Shown: positions 28,984 to 42,788, counted from the first letter of the stretch. The stretch is DNA of 64,000 nucleotides from Hyaloscypha bicolor E (GCF_002865645.1 NW_020194684.1:4875952-4939951), one strand, 5' to 3'. A program made the numbers and translations. The notes: a model not told the origin generated them from the letters alone.

Positions 28984-30541
28984 TTAATATGCAGCACACC
29001 CATTCTCCGCTCTCAGAAACGCACCAGCGAAGAACTCCTGCATAGCCACATAATGGAATAGAATCCCACCAAGTACGGCAATATGCCACAGGTTATGGCT
29101 GCCTCCGATATAGTCAAACGCACCGGGGAACCATCTCTCAGGCACTTGGCTTGCGTAAACAATTGCTCCTACGAGGTAGACGGTGATGCTCTTCGCGATC
29201 GGAGCGTAGAATTCCCAGGCCCATGCGCCTCCTCGGGTTAGGTTGAGTTGCAGGACTGGAGCGAAGCCGGTAGCTCCAAGTGTAACATAGAAGGCGACTC
29301 GTGCCCATGCCATGTCTGATCGGTTGAAAGTAGGGTGCCAGGGGAGGATGACACCGCCAATGCCCAGCGTAGCAGTTGCAGTCATGTATACCCAACGACT
29401 TAGGGGTTCGCAATAGAAAGCTGTGTATTCGGTTGTCATGATCGAGGCGGCGATGAGGAGTGAAATACCTGTGTAGTCGACGCAAGCAAACCGTTCCATG
29501 AGTGTTTGGTCCGCCACACTGTTCATTGTATGCCACATAGTTGAGCATACCAGGCATTTACACGCAGCGAAGAAGAAGACTGCTGCGATGAAGACGTCGG
29601 CTTTGGTGCTGTGGGAGAAATTGACGCTGGTAGGGTAGAAATAGAAGGCGATAGCGAGGACGATCATGAGGCCAATTGCATGACTCCAGATGTTGACCAA
29701 CTCATTGGAGATACCGAACATGGAGTGTACGCACTCGATTTTGGACTCCTTGAATCGGTATCCTTTGACGATGTGAGGGTTGACACGCCATGGTATTGGT
29801 AGATCTTCGTAGCGGATGAGACCATGTTCTCGGGCTCGGGCAATGGCGCTCTGGATATGCTCTTCCAGTGATTCAGCAGCTTTCTTCGCTCTCTCAATCC
29901 CCTCATCGATGATCTCATGAGCTCTTTCAAAGCCCCCATCGACAACCCTCCGGCCCTCGTCCATCAGACTGCCAGCTGCACCAGCAAAGCCCTGTTCCGT
30001 CATCTTATACGCTTTTGCCTCAAAGTCCGACAAGATCCCTTCAAGCAATCCAATCCCTGTACTAATCTTCTCATTCAACGTCTCTTTCGCCGCCAAAACA
30101 TCATAGTATCTCGTCTCTACCGTCTCCACCATAACTTTCGCCCTCCTTTTCCCTTCACCGATGACTTCCCCAGAGACTTGTGAACATCTCGTCCTCACAG
30201 CCTGTAACGTAGCATACGCCCTCGAGATTCCAGCATCGAAGTTGAGATTCCCGTAATTTTCCAGGAAATCTAGTCTGCGTTCGAGTTCCGAAAGGAAGAG
30301 ATCAACCTTCACCCTGCTATTAGCCCCATCCCCCCTTACAAAGAGATCAAATAGTATATACCTTTAGCAGTAAGCTTTCTTCGCCATCCATAATGCATTC
30401 AGAGCTCTTCCGCCTCGGATGAAAGCTCGAATGTCGCCTCATATAAATCGGCTTCATCTCTTCCCTCCCAGTAACACTTGCAGCAGTACTAATCTCCTCG
30501 TACGACGTCTCGACCGTCAACGCAGGACTCGTGGCGTGCAT
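28984..30541 (-). CDS. IZH3: PAQR/hemolysin-III family membrane receptor, IZH3-like
   Basis: Fungal IZH proteins are seven-helix PAQR relatives of adiponectin and progestin receptors. In yeast they affect zinc homeostasis and sterol/sphingolipid signalling. Exons 30541-30362 and 30306-28984 give 500 residues. The long N-terminal cytosolic part, with LFLSELERRLDFLENYGN and amphipathic helices (FERAHEIIDEGIERAKKA), is typical of the long IZH3 subtype. The PAQR core starts at PIPWRVNPHIVKGYRF and includes FGISNELVNIWSHAIG, CSTMWHTM, FACVDYTGISLLIAAS and the C-terminal HNLWHIAVLGGILFHYVAMQ with the metal-binding histidines. The intron joins SLLLK to VDLFLSEL and needs an AAG acceptor (GGTGAAG); a nearer CAG acceptor would break the frame. 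The start at MHATSPAL is the best guess. A longer in-frame start exists. Confidence 0.85.
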
Positions 30542-31332
30542 CTTGTCAATCTTGTGTGCCCCAGCACAAAGATATATTCTGTATCGTGGTACGGGTTCAA
30601 AAGGAGCGACTTTCGGGTGGTGGTGGGGCGCTGCTGACAGAGGGAGAGGAGAGCTGAGGATAGATGCACGCGGCTCCAGGCGAGGCAAAAATGGCAGGAG
30701 ATGCAGGTGAGATTGTGAGGGCGAGCTGTCAGGGAGTCATTGTACCATGAGGAGGCGGAGGAGGAATCAATTCGTCGGAGTTGTTTGTTTAGAGGCTCTT
30801 GGGAGCCGATGATCAGTTCCACTTTTTTGTTGGGAGGAGGCGAACTCGGCAATAGGGGATCGATCAACTTTGTCTGACAGCTGAAAGGAGTCGGAGCTCC
30901 AAAAAAAATCCTTTTTCTTTTAAGTACTCTAGGAGCTGTAGGAGACCGTTGAAAGATCAATCCGAAGGAGTGTATGAGATTGAAGTAGTAAAGTGAGATT
31001 GCGAGATTTTGAAATCAAACCTGCCCACCATCGTCATCGCGGTATAAATCCTGATTGGTTGGCGAAAAAGACCCCTTTTCGGCTTGCGAGGCTTCCCTCG
31101 GCACGATGCGCCAAGGCTGACATGGGACAGCCTTCACGGCGATTCAGGTTTCAATGTCTAACAATTCACCGTGAGGAGACTATATCCGAAGATTCTGCGA
31201 AGTTAGACCTCAGCTATATTCTTGCAAGCCTCAAACCAAGCTTCGAAAGTCATTGTATTAAGTATTATTTTGTCCCATCACCCAGAGACGCCCAGCTATG
31301 CACATCGTAACACCACGTTCATACAACCCTGA
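30542..31332. other. Spacer between IZH3-like and CYP51 genes
   Basis: A 791-base spacer holding the IZH3-like promoter and the CYP51 3' UTR, since both genes lie on the minus strand. No gene or RNA was recognised. Confidence 0.5.
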
Positions 31333-33019
<1,687 letters not shown>

Positions 33020-33716
33020 CTTGCAAGCGCGATGCGAAAAGAGGCGAAGAGAAGGACTGAGGTGACGGTGGCGAGGTCGTTGGGGATTTCGAGATTAGAA
33101 AGATGTGCCCATTTTAATGTTTTCTTGGAGATCTGATGGCGCGCAATCGCAAGACCCCTGATTGGCGCGTGCCTTGCTTCGCCTTCGCAGCAACGTGCGT
33201 TCGATTTGGCCGGGGTCAGACAAGCGTCGCCTCCGCAAAATTATTGGCCCCTGATTCGATGGAGTGCGGGATGTGGATTGTAGAGCTCTCGTGTTCGGAT
33301 TGCTTGCAGCTTTGCAGGGGATTGGACATCGCAATTCAGCTACAAACGTTGCTTGGGAAGGAACATGCCGTCTCTCAAGACGCAGTAGCTTGGTAAAATT
33401 ATCACGAACACGAAAACGGATTGAGAGGTCTGCAGTTGGGTGTATCGTAATCGTATGAGGAGACCAGAAAATCAGGCAACATAAACTGAAGAAATTCAGG
33501 AATGAAATTACTTTGGATCATTGCCGAGCCCCGATTCCTAAATAAACCCATTTCTCGGCCCACTGGCAGAAGAGATCCAATTGCACATTTTCAGGTTCTG
33601 TAAAGCTTTTGAAAGATGAATTCATTATACAAAATCGTCAGCATATGCAATTGTTGCTTTCCAATCCGTGACGCCTGTTCCTGCCATAATGCAATCCAAC
33701 CCTTTTGCACTTATTA
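33020..33716. other. CYP51 promoter region and DGAT2 3' UTR
   Basis: A 697-base spacer. It must contain the CYP51 promoter. No sterol-regulatory element could be assigned with confidence by eye, and no gene was recognised. Confidence 0.5.
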
Positions 33717-35500
33717 CTACTCAAGAACCTGAAGCTCTTCCTTCCGATTAGGAGCAAAGTCATCCTTCCACGTCTCCCATATTCTCTCCAATTCCTGAAT
33801 ATACCGCTCATGAACACGATCAATCTCCTCCTGATCTGGATGTGGTGATTGAACAACCCTGATGGGTCTTCCGACGACAATGTTCATTGGTCTCCGGTAG
33901 GGCATCAATCCAACATCATAGTTGAAGACGCCTCTTGCATGGAACAACGGGATCGTGAAGCCGAGCAACTTCTTCACAATCAGTTGAAACTTGTGGATCT
34001 TGGGGTGTGAGTCTGGTTGGAACTGGTCATAGAGATCGTTCTCTCCAAATGCGAGAACGGGGACAAGATCTGCCCCAGTGCGGATTGCCATCTTGACGAA
34101 GCCCTTGCGACGCTTGAGAACAAGTCGGAGTTGGTATGGCTGAGCGTCTAGGGACTCTCGGGCACCCCCAACAACAATAGTAATGGCACGTCCCATGCCC
34201 TCCTTGGACACACGTTAGTAAAATAGACAACTCGAACGAAGAGACAGGAACTGTAATCTTACCTTATTGGGACCTCCTCTTGATAGGAGGTTCTCACATG
34301 ACTCCTTAGAGACAGATGCAAGACCCATAGCCAAAGCATAGTCTCGATAGATAGGAATTCTGAAATTGGAGTCCAGCGTAAGAAGAGCATTTTTAATTCC
34401 TGGGAACAGCTGCGAGAACCCAAGAGCCTCAGTCGAGAATGCTGCAAATGCCCCCATTGATATGATTCCATGCGGATGATATCCAAAAATGTATTTTCTG
34501 GTAGGAGGAAGCTCCTGCGTCCTGTGAAGCCTGGCTGGAAAGTAGGAAGCAAAGAGCGACCACACTGGTAAAGATCGTAGAAATTCCGAACGATGGCTCA
34601 TGGTGCCAGAAGTTGATGCTTTTGAGGACATGCAATAAATCATGTAAGGTATCAATAACGGCCAGAAAAGGGGGATTGCACATAGGAAGCAAAAAGTCGA
34701 TACGCAAATGGCGATGCAGAGCGTATGAAAAAGTACGACAAGAGTCTGTAGTCGTCGATGTAGTGGAACATTCAGTGGGGCGAATCGAATGGCGCTCCTC
34801 TCCCATCTCTGTCCGGGTTTCTTGCCAGAGGTAATACCTTCCCCATTTTCGTGCTTTGGAGCTTCCTTCTGATCTTTTTGAATTTGCTTTTCATAAGTCC
34901 CTGTTGTCTTAACACTTATGAGCTTGCTGCCATTTTGCTCGCCGACCTTTTCGAAAACAGTGGTGTCCTTTCGACGATCCTTGACCTTGGCCCTCTTAGG
35001 CTTGTCTAAACCATTGGATTCTGATTCCTTCTCATCCGCACTCGGCTTATCCTGTGAGCTATTGCTACTTTTCGATCCGGTTTTGCGATGTTTGTTTCGA
35101 GGAGGAGTTCGTGGGGTATCGTCGAGGCCCTTTTGGGGTAATAAGTAAAAGCTGAGTATGGACAGGAAGACTAAGAACCCACAGCCGCAGAGTATTCGTG
35201 CTTAGACTCTTGCCTCTCGAACTGAGGTCTTCCCTCCTGTTTATCTTTTGTTTCCGGGGCACCTGTGTCGACAATTCTCAACACCGAGGCCATATGCCCC
35301 GTTTGCTTTGAATCGTCATGTTCAGTTCCATTTCCATTCGCACCATTTATACCATTTGCATCATTGGTGCCATTGGTGCCATTCGCAGGAGGCTCTTGCT
35401 CCACAGCATCAGCGTATGACTTTGGAGGGAGCTGCTGCTTCTTGCGCTCATCGGGCAGCGCGGGCTCAGCGTTGTGCGGGGCAGCACTCGGTGCAGCCAT
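33717..35500 (-). CDS. DGA1: Type 2 diacylglycerol acyltransferase (DGAT2)
   Basis: This enzyme transfers an acyl chain from acyl-CoA to diacylglycerol to make triacylglycerol at the ER and lipid droplets. Exons 35500-35183, 35129-34263 and 34202-33717 give 556 residues. The first 200 residues are disordered and rich in Asn/Gly, Ser and Lys (SYADAVEQEPP, MASVLRIVDTGAPETKDK). The catalytic part starts at IRFAPLNVPLHRRLQTLVVL and has two membrane helices (ICVSTFCFLCAIPLFWPLLI). YFPARLH, the HPHG site in FGYHPHGIISMGAF (about 324-327), the segment LTLDSNFRIPIYRDYALAMG, and AITIVVGGARESLDA with GFVKMAIRTGADLVPVLAFG complete the family pattern. The first intron has a GTGGGT donor and an AAAG acceptor, both unusual but needed to join SAA to GLDDTPRTP. 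The long N-terminal tail suggests regulation or protein contacts; this is inference. Confidence 0.88.
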
Positions 35501-36609
35501 TGGAGATGGTCTTAATAATTGATCTAGAAAGATCTCCTCGAACGGTTTAGGGGTTTTCCTTCGGAATCGCGAGTGTTGGGGATGATGATGGAGGCCGGGT
35601 TCCTGCTCCAGCAAAGCTTGCGCTCTCGCTTTCCTATGACGTGTTTGGCTCGTGCGGTTCGGTTGTCAGGGATTCAGAAACAAGCCCATTGGAAGACCAC
35701 TCAACATGTGATTCCCTCCTGAAGCTTTCTCTGATGTACAAATCCTCTTGAACACACAGCTAATAGATTACCGGTTCCCTCTTTTTCAGACTTGGTTGGA
35801 TGCTCTAATGCAGAGCATAATTTTGTGTGGAGACTTTGACCGACGTCCTAACTTGGAGCCCACGAATAAGGAGGTTTCTTGCTATTAGACTTCCCACCTC
35901 CTTCATATGCTGATTGGTTTTTCACTACATGCTTTTCACATGGAATTGAATTGTGAGATGTTTGCAATACGCATGCATTCGGCTGAGGTGTGAGCAAGTT
36001 GTGGCTGGTGAAGCCTGGCAAGCATCTGTAACCGAAACCCACTCCAAACGGACCCAAATTTGATGTTCGCTTTTGATATGCTCAATGATATTCGGATGGG
36101 CCCAAATTCGAGAGACAAAATACTCTTGATACCAACTACGAGGGAAACACTTTGAACCGTGCTACGAAACTTACTCCCGATGAAAAGCCACAAATATCAT
36201 TCCACTTACGAAGCAATAGTAATCTCTTGCTAGAAGTATGTAAACACCGTGAACTTATAGTACACCATCCCTCTCGAAGCCAGTGTGATAAAATAGCCCC
36301 AGCGAAGTTTTCCTGCCCTTTTACAAATGAAAACATAGTAAATCATAATGTAGGTAGCGAGGGAAAGCCTGTCGGCGCTCTATGAATAGCAAGTGCTTTT
36401 AAAGACTGCCCAAAATCAATGTTCCCCCCAAACCAACGCCTACACCATCCTCATCAATTGCAATTCATCCGAAGGTCATTGTAGAAGAACAAGTCTGATG
36501 TCTATCGTCACATCAATGTACGCTGCCTGCGCCGAGTAGAAAAGAATGTACGCCTAGACCGACCAAACATAGGACACTTTCGTGTACTTGTATCCTATGC
36601 GTATTAATG
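35501..36609. other. Spacer with DGAT2 promoter and C2H2-factor 3' UTR
   Basis: A 1.1 kb spacer between two minus-strand genes. Open frames are short and unrecognisable. Nothing notable was seen. Confidence 0.5.
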
Positions 36610-38841
36610 TTATGAGCGACCCGCTGCAGGCGGGTGTGGATTTTGAGCATTTAGTTTATTTCTCAAAAAGGAAAGCTCTTCGGAAAGTCTGTTGATCTTG
36701 TCTTCCTGGCTCTTTTCCTTAGTCTCCATGGCGAGGACCTTTTCAGACAATTGTTTGACCTTGTCTTCTAAAGTTTGAACATAGACCCAGACACCTCGGT
36801 CACCAGCAGCGAACAAATTGTTACTGTCACTATTTCCGCTCCCTTGCCCTTGGTGATGAGGAGGCCCAGTGGGGGGTCCACGACCCGGGATCTGGCCTCC
36901 CTGTGGCTGATATATTGCGCTTGGAGATGTAGGACCAGGGCCTGGTTGACCTTGCTGGCCGCTATGGGTTCCGTTCGAAGTATTTTGCTGGTTCGGTGTT
37001 TGGCTCGGCAGTGTGTATCTCTGATCGGGAGGTGCCAGACCTGTAAGGGAAGGAAGCTTAGGGCCGTGTGAGGTATGGGGAGAGGGAAGTGACATCCCAG
37101 GAGGTGATCCTCTGCCTGATTGTCGACGGCCAAAGTGCTGCTGCTGAAATTGAGTAGTCAGGCTTGGCGATCTCTGCCGGTTGATAGACGAAGGATCATG
37201 GCCCAACTGATGAGAATGCATTCCGGCTGGGCTTAAGGGCTTGGGGCTTTCTGTCATTCCAGCCTGTGAAAACATAGAATTGCCCCCAGTGCTAAGTGGC
37301 AGGGATGATATGCTAGTGTTAGGAGTGTGGCCCCCAACAACACTGTTTTGCACGCTTGGTGAAGTTCCTGAGCTAGATGAACCAACCCTGTCGGTGTTCG
37401 GAGGATAAAGACCCCCTGAAGGTTGAACAGGCCTTGGTCCCGCTGGAGGGTACGTACTTGGTGTTCGCGAATGTGGCGAATAGCTGTCTCCGCTCCCAGG
37501 ACCAGAGACGTGTTGGGCTTTGATACTAGGGAGACTGAATCGCCGACGGTCTTCTTCAGACATCTCGTTTTCGTTGGGATGCGGGGTACCATTCGTGTAC
37601 ATTACCCCATCCATAGCCCCTTCATCGCCATCCCCTGCATTTGAGCCCTCAAAATCGTCGTCTCCCCCAAAACTCCCCATACTGGCTCTTCGTCCAGCAC
37701 AGCCACCCTGACCTTTACTGTGTCGTGCAAGTGCGTCACCACGAGCAAACTTCCGATCGCACTTTGGGCAAATGTGAGGGCGTTCCCCAGTGTGCAATTT
37801 CATATGGCGCTTCAAATCGTGCAGTCTGCGGAAGCGCATTGTGCATGTTTGGCACACGTAAGGCTTCTCTTGACTATGGGTCAGAAGATGACTCTTGAGA
37901 TTGTGATGTCGGGTAAACTCAGTTTCACAATAGGGGCATTTATGCTTCTTTTGCGAGGGAGATCTTGGCGCTAGTTGTTGATTTTGTCCTGGCATTGGTA
38001 GGCTTAGACCCCGCGGTGGTGCTCGTGGTGAATCTGAACGGCCCATTACGTTGCCAGGAAAGGATAGAGCGCGATTCGAGGACTGTTCGTCGGCAGCTTG
38101 CAACTGGTTGACATTTCCAGGTCTTGTTTCTCTAGCTTCGGCCTCTATGGCACTCGTCAATGCTGCAGGGCTAGCGACAGCAGTTGAGCTTGCTGTAGCA
38201 GTTGGTGCTGTACTTCCTAGGCTGGCAAGGCTTGTGACACTTGCAGGACTAGTTTCTGGCTTCTCATCGAACTGCATAGGGCTCGGGATTGAGATAGCAT
38301 TCGCCGCGGTTGACAAGCCTTCGCTCATAGCAGTTGTTGCAACGGGTGCGTCTTGCGGTTTGCTCATACCGATGCCTCCTCCGGCCATAAGGGAGGATAA
38401 AGCCTTGTGTCCTGGGTTCTCACTCATCGCCGGCGGTTGGTTGCTTTGAGTCCTCTGAGTCTCCTCCCTCTTTCGCTGTTCGTCAGCCAGTGCTGCGGCT
38501 CCTGTGAGGGGGATAGGCGTAAAGCCTGGCGAAAATGTGCCCTTGAACCGTGGCGACTTTGGAGACGGTGAAGCCCCTAACCCAGCGTTTGCAATGGATG
38601 TGAGATTTCCAGGGTTCTGTGACTGCTCCGCTCGGCTTCTTTTTAACGACTTTGCTCGTATGTGATCGGACTCGGGCTGAGCGACGATGGCGGTTGTTGA
38701 GGGAAGGGTTGCAGGATCCGATAAAGTTGTGGTGAAGAGAGGGGCCGCTGCAGACACTCCTCCTTGCTCTGAATCCATGAGGGCTAAGTTTGTGTCTTTT
38801 CCGATATCTTCTATAGTTGAATGGGATGAAGTTGGCGGCAA
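36610..38841 (-). CDS. C2H2 zinc-finger transcription factor with C-terminal coiled coil
   Basis: A single-exon gene of 743 residues, presumed nuclear. Three C2H2 fingers lie in the middle: CPYCETEFTRHHNLKSHLLTH (302-322, one long block), then CQTCTMRFRRLHDLKRHMKLH, and CPKCDRKFARGDALARHSKG. The third finger finishes with a cysteine rather than a second histidine. Linkers are TGERPH and SQEKPY, as in classical DNA-binding fingers. Both flanks are long, Pro/Ser/Gln-rich and probably disordered, with many SP and TP sites. The last 60 residues form a predicted coiled coil (VQTLEDKVKQLSEKVLAMET, INRLSEELSFLRNKL), suggesting dimerisation. The finger set is conserved in filamentous ascomycetes, but I cannot tie it to a named regulator. 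Its target genes are unknown. An unusually long 2.5 kb gene-free region precedes it. Confidence 0.85.
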   Translation of the reverse strand: MPPTSSHSTIEDIGKDTNLALMDSEQGGVSAAAPLFTTTLSDPATLPSTTAIVAQPESDHIRAKSLKRSRAEQSQNPGNLTSIANAGLGASPSPKSPRFKGTFSPGFTPIPLTGAAALADEQRKREETQRTQSNQPPAMSENPGHKALSSLMAGGGIGMSKPQDAPVATTAMSEGLSTAANAISIPSPMQFDEKPETSPASVTSLASLGSTAPTATASSTAVASPAALTSAIEAEARETRPGNVNQLQAADEQSSNRALSFPGNVMGRSDSPRAPPRGLSLPMPGQNQQLAPRSPSQKKHKCPYCETEFTRHHNLKSHLLTHSQEKPYVCQTCTMRFRRLHDLKRHMKLHTGERPHICPKCDRKFARGDALARHSKGQGGCAGRRASMGSFGGDDDFEGSNAGDGDEGAMDGVMYTNGTPHPNENEMSEEDRRRFSLPSIKAQHVSGPGSGDSYSPHSRTPSTYPPAGPRPVQPSGGLYPPNTDRVGSSSSGTSPSVQNSVVGGHTPNTSISSLPLSTGGNSMFSQAGMTESPKPLSPAGMHSHQLGHDPSSINRQRSPSLTTQFQQQHFGRRQSGRGSPPGMSLPSPHTSHGPKLPSLTGLAPPDQRYTLPSQTPNQQNTSNGTHSGQQGQPGPGPTSPSAIYQPQGGQIPGRGPPTGPPHHQGQGSGNSDSNNLFAAGDRGVWVYVQTLEDKVKQLSEKVLAMETKEKSQEDKINRLSEELSFLRNKLNAQNPHPPAAGRS

Positions 38842-41365
38842 TTCGAAGTGGTCCTCGAGTCACGTTGGGAGCTGTTAAAAGTTCATCTCGAGTCCGAGGG
38901 AGCCTTGATTCAGATTGGCAAGAATTCTAGAATGTGTCAGGAACAGCTACGCATAATTGTTAAGTAGCGAATGCCAACCTACAAATGTGCGCCTCCAGAG
39001 CCTCGGACGTTCCTGGGAGCTGGACGGGTTGCGCGCAGCTCCGAGCCTGTGTTTATTCGAATTTGCGTTCTGCGATCTCTGAACATGCCTCTCTCGGTAC
39101 GACGGGAGAGCTTCAGCAGCAGCGTCGGTGATTCGCGCGACGATGGTGGAGGATCAATGAGCTGAAGTCGAGGCGATCAGGATGCCCATTTGCGCAACAA
39201 TGGATGGACTCGAGAGGTGTACGAGCAGACGAGCAGACGAGGAACAGAGCTGAGGGCTGACTGACCACGCCAGCGGTCGTTGTGCAGAATGACGGCGAGT
39301 GCCTGCTTGGATTGGTGCGAGACTGCGCCTCGTTCTGGCTTTGGTGGTGGTGGCTACACGCAGCGGCCAATTATTGCGCCCAGGGGTGTGGGCTGAGAAA
39401 AAGGTGGCTTGTTGAAGTGGACTATGGCCACTCGGCAGCAATTGTATCCCTCGCGTACTCCACCCGCACCTGCTTCCGTCTATCAAACCCAGGCCACGCA
39501 GGGCTTGCGCGCCAAACATTGTCTCTCTGGGCTGACGGATATACCTACACTTCGCTCCCGCAGTGTCAAACTTTAGAACTACCGTGGGGATCAGGACATT
39601 CATAGCACGAGTCGCGGTTCCTTCCAGCCTCCTGTCAACTGCGCTTCTCGTGGCCCAATAATCTGCCGACGCGGTTCCTCGATTCTCTGCCCCACTGCCT
39701 GTGTGGCGTTTTGTGCTTCTCCATGAAGCTGCTGCATCCAGCCAGAAGCACAGAGTTGTCTGACGTGCCAGTTGCCAATATTTCTTCCCTTTCGTACAGC
39801 GGACATGCAATTCAGGTATTCGACCCCCTTTCCCAAAACCAGCATCTCTCTCCTAGAATCTCCCCTCGGCCCCATTATCCCACCCAGTTCTTGTACTTGG
39901 CCGGCGGAGCACCCTCAAGGAGAATTAACCGACAGTGAGCATCAAGCCTGGAGCCTGCAAAGAAAAAATGCTTCTCAATCCGGGCAAGATCCTTGCCTAC
40001 TAAGCAGAAAACGGAAGAAGGAACACCACCTGCAGGTTGAGAAAGGCATGGTGTTGCTCTCGCAGACCTCTTGGCAGGTCTTATTTGCGCCACAGCATCC
40101 TTTTTTCTGCCACCGCGCTCGGAATTGACTGGTTGTTGTCAACATGGAACCGCATCCGCATCCGACGTCCAACATGGGGAAAATTGCTGATAGGGGAAGC
40201 TGAGATGGGCGAACTTTCCCGGGACGAACCCCTCAAAGCTCCCCCGTGCCACACCATTGTTCATTCATGGCTGATGAATTTTCTTGCATTATCACTGGGC
40301 CGGCCCCCAGCCTCCACACACGCCACAAACTACCTCACTAAGCCACGGCTGAGACGACGACCACTAAAAGAACTTACGACCACCTCTTCGGGGGTGACGC
40401 ACACGGACTCCAGGGGCTTCAATCAGCCTTAATGAAAGGCAAAAGGCATGACATAATTCCAACCCCACATCGACATTGATCTTCTCGACTTCCTTAAGGC
40501 TTCAAAAGGCTCCGATGTTGAGACCAGTCGGGTACCTCATTGGGGGTCACGAGGGTGGCCCGGAGCCCTGTCCATAACGCGATCCGCGCCTGCGGGAACA
40601 CGATCGCCTCTGAAGGAGGTGACTGTACTCGGTACTGTTCACCAAATGAGCTTGCAGCTCTGATCGTGGCGAAGTCAACACGTGATATGTGCTTCAAGCA
40701 TCCCAAATTCAGCCTCTCCCCAGGCACCTATATTGGAAGAGAGGAGATGATAGGCTGGTTCGCTGCTCGAAATCCCTCGGACTTCTTCCAACCAAATGTC
40801 AGTAGGACTTTGACCCGTCACGGGGTTGCCGGAAAGGGACCTATCTCAGACTTTCCGTCGTTCATAGGTTCAAGGCAACTCTACAAACGTGTGTTTCAAA
40901 ATGTCTTCAGTTTCGAGTGTGTCGAATATCCCCGAGTTGTAAGGGTGGAGAAAGGCTCACGAACCATAGGGCTGAATTATCAGAGCTCGGCATTTCCGTT
41001 CAAGCTCGTTCCCAGAAAAAAAATGGAGTTGTACTCGACTCTGTCAGCACTCCTTCAGGCAACGAAAAGACGAAAAGATTCTCGGTAACAGGATGTAGGG
41101 ATTGCGGATCCACCTATCTCCCTGCCAAGTTGGTGGGAAGCTTACAGAGTTGGACCAATTGTAAGGCCAACTATGAAGAACTAGTTGAATCCTGGAACCA
41201 CCAAATGATTTCATCAAATTAACGCATTTGCTTCTAGTGGCTGTCAGGCGTTCGAGTAAACAATTGACCCATGTTCCACGGAACGTTAGAGAAAATGCTT
41301 CGATGATCGTTCTAGAGAGCTTTCCTCCATGAGATCTTGCAGCTGAGCAAAGCCGCCAGGATCAA
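38842..41365. other. 2.5 kb upstream region of the C2H2 factor
   Basis: No gene could be recognised. The longest open frame (40540-41088, plus strand, 182 codons) and a partly overlapping one ending near 41222 resemble nothing known and share no intron logic. The length suits an extended promoter and 5' leader of a regulatory gene. The part near 41270-41365 may include the 3' UTR of the next gene. A small unknown gene at 40.5-41.2 kb cannot be excluded. Confidence 0.45.
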
Positions 41366-42458
41366 CTAGGTTGGGTTCTCGCTCACAGCTTCTCCAATGT
41401 CCTTCTCAGTCTCTTCGGGATAGTCACCCTTGCTCATGAGGAAAACGCCCTTCGGACTCTTCCCGAGACCTCCGCCCTTTTTTTCTGTCAATTCCCATTC
41501 AATCAGCTTCCCGCCAATCTCCTCGTCTCCTTTACTAAAGTCGAAGATCCTGCAGTCAGCATTAGCGTATTGTCTGTAGCTGACTCCGACCCTCAGAAAT
41601 CCTGGAAGGGTGTTAGAAGGAACTTCAAAGTATGAAATATTTGAGGATATGTAAAGGAAAGCAACTTGCCAGAATGGGAAACAACTGCGATGACCTTCTC
41701 CGGTCTGTCTCTCAACCATTTCCTGGCAGCAATGCCTCGTTGAGTCAGCCCCTCTTTCGAGAAGGCGTAGAGTCCTGTCTTGGTGGGATACTCCGGATCA
41801 ACCGATAGCCAGTCGAATTGATGCCACTCCTTTTCCATCACTGATATGTCTGTGCCAGTGTCACAGGGTTTATCGGAATTTTCTTGCCACTCAGCACGGA
41901 GGATGACTGGAACACCTCGTTCCATAAGCCACCCCAACCCTTGCTGAGCAGTCTCTAAAAGCTCGAAGAGTCAGTATTTCTGTTAGACACTTTGGAGGCA
42001 GTTGGGAAAAGAAGAGTATTGGGGAAATGTGCTCAAAGCAATTCAAAGAGGAAAGTGGCGTAGCCCTCTTTCACATAATTCAGGCCACAAGAAAGGGGGT
42101 GCTGGAGAAGCCCCGAAAACTGGGGCAAGGTGAATACTAAAACAGAATTATTCCTACGGAGAGTGCGTCTCATCGGGCTGATGACAATCAGATCGACCTT
42201 TTGAGCTATTGGGACTTCTGTCTGTAGATACTTGGCAAGCTCATCGCATTGTGGGCCGAAGCCGAGATCGGAAAGCGGTGGGTCATGGAGATGGTAGTCC
42301 TGTGTTCAGAATCAGCTTTGTGTGATTTTTTTCTTAGGATAACTACGGAGACATATGAGCAACATCTAACAAGGTTAGCAATGCTTCAGGGAGTGAGCGG
42401 GTGAGAACATACTGTGAAGTGCTTGAGCGTGTCGGATTAGAATGACCGTTGGGGCCAT
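41366..42458 (-). CDS. Phosphoglycerate mutase-like (histidine phosphatase superfamily) protein
   Basis: A branch-1 histidine phosphatase fold protein, probably a phosphatase of unknown substrate. The catalytic start MAPTVILIRHAQALH is followed by DYHLHDPPLSDLGFGPQ, then PMRRTL/QTAQQGLGWLMERG and VPVILRAEWQE. AVVSHSG, with the second catalytic histidine, and FLRVGVSYRQYANAD come later. Coding blocks are 42458-42413, 42299-42158, 41954-41670 and 41601-41366. The first two blocks do not join in frame: two bases are missing. They could be supplied by a 2-base microexon AT just after a TTGTTAG acceptor, or the gene carries a frameshift. The intron between AVVSHSG and FLRVG is GC-AG (GCAAGT). The other introns look normal. 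The gene is divergent from the STK19-like gene with 330 bases between them. Confidence 0.75.
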
Positions 42459-42788
42459 TGTGCAATCTCTTGTGTGTGGGGACCAAGTATTCTATGTTTT
42501 TGAAATTCCCAAAGACAAAGTCGAGTTCAAGGACACGTTGATAGAGGATTTGCCCAGCGAAGCTTCTAGTCTACGGTCTATATGTTTCACTTCTAATACA
42601 TTCACATTCACACCTGAGGTACATGTTGAGGTTCAAAATAGAAACAGGTAAGGCCCCACTCTTGAGACACTAGTGCCCCACCCCTGGCCGATACGTCGGT
42701 GCCGGAAAAAGCTCCCGAACAACCTTGTGAAGCCGATTCTAGGCGGCCATCATCTTTCTCACAACTACAAACATTCTTGAACTCCAGC
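42459..42788. promoter_or_regulatory. Divergent promoter of the phosphatase-like and STK19-like genes
   Basis: A 330-base gap separates two outward-facing start codons, so it should hold both promoters. No TATA box or known factor site could be assigned. A short open frame on the plus strand here is not credible. Confidence 0.45.

Noticed and set aside
40540..41222. 182-codon plus-strand frame and an overlapping one
   Set aside because: No family resemblance and no consistent splice sites. Kept only as a possibility in the intergenic description.
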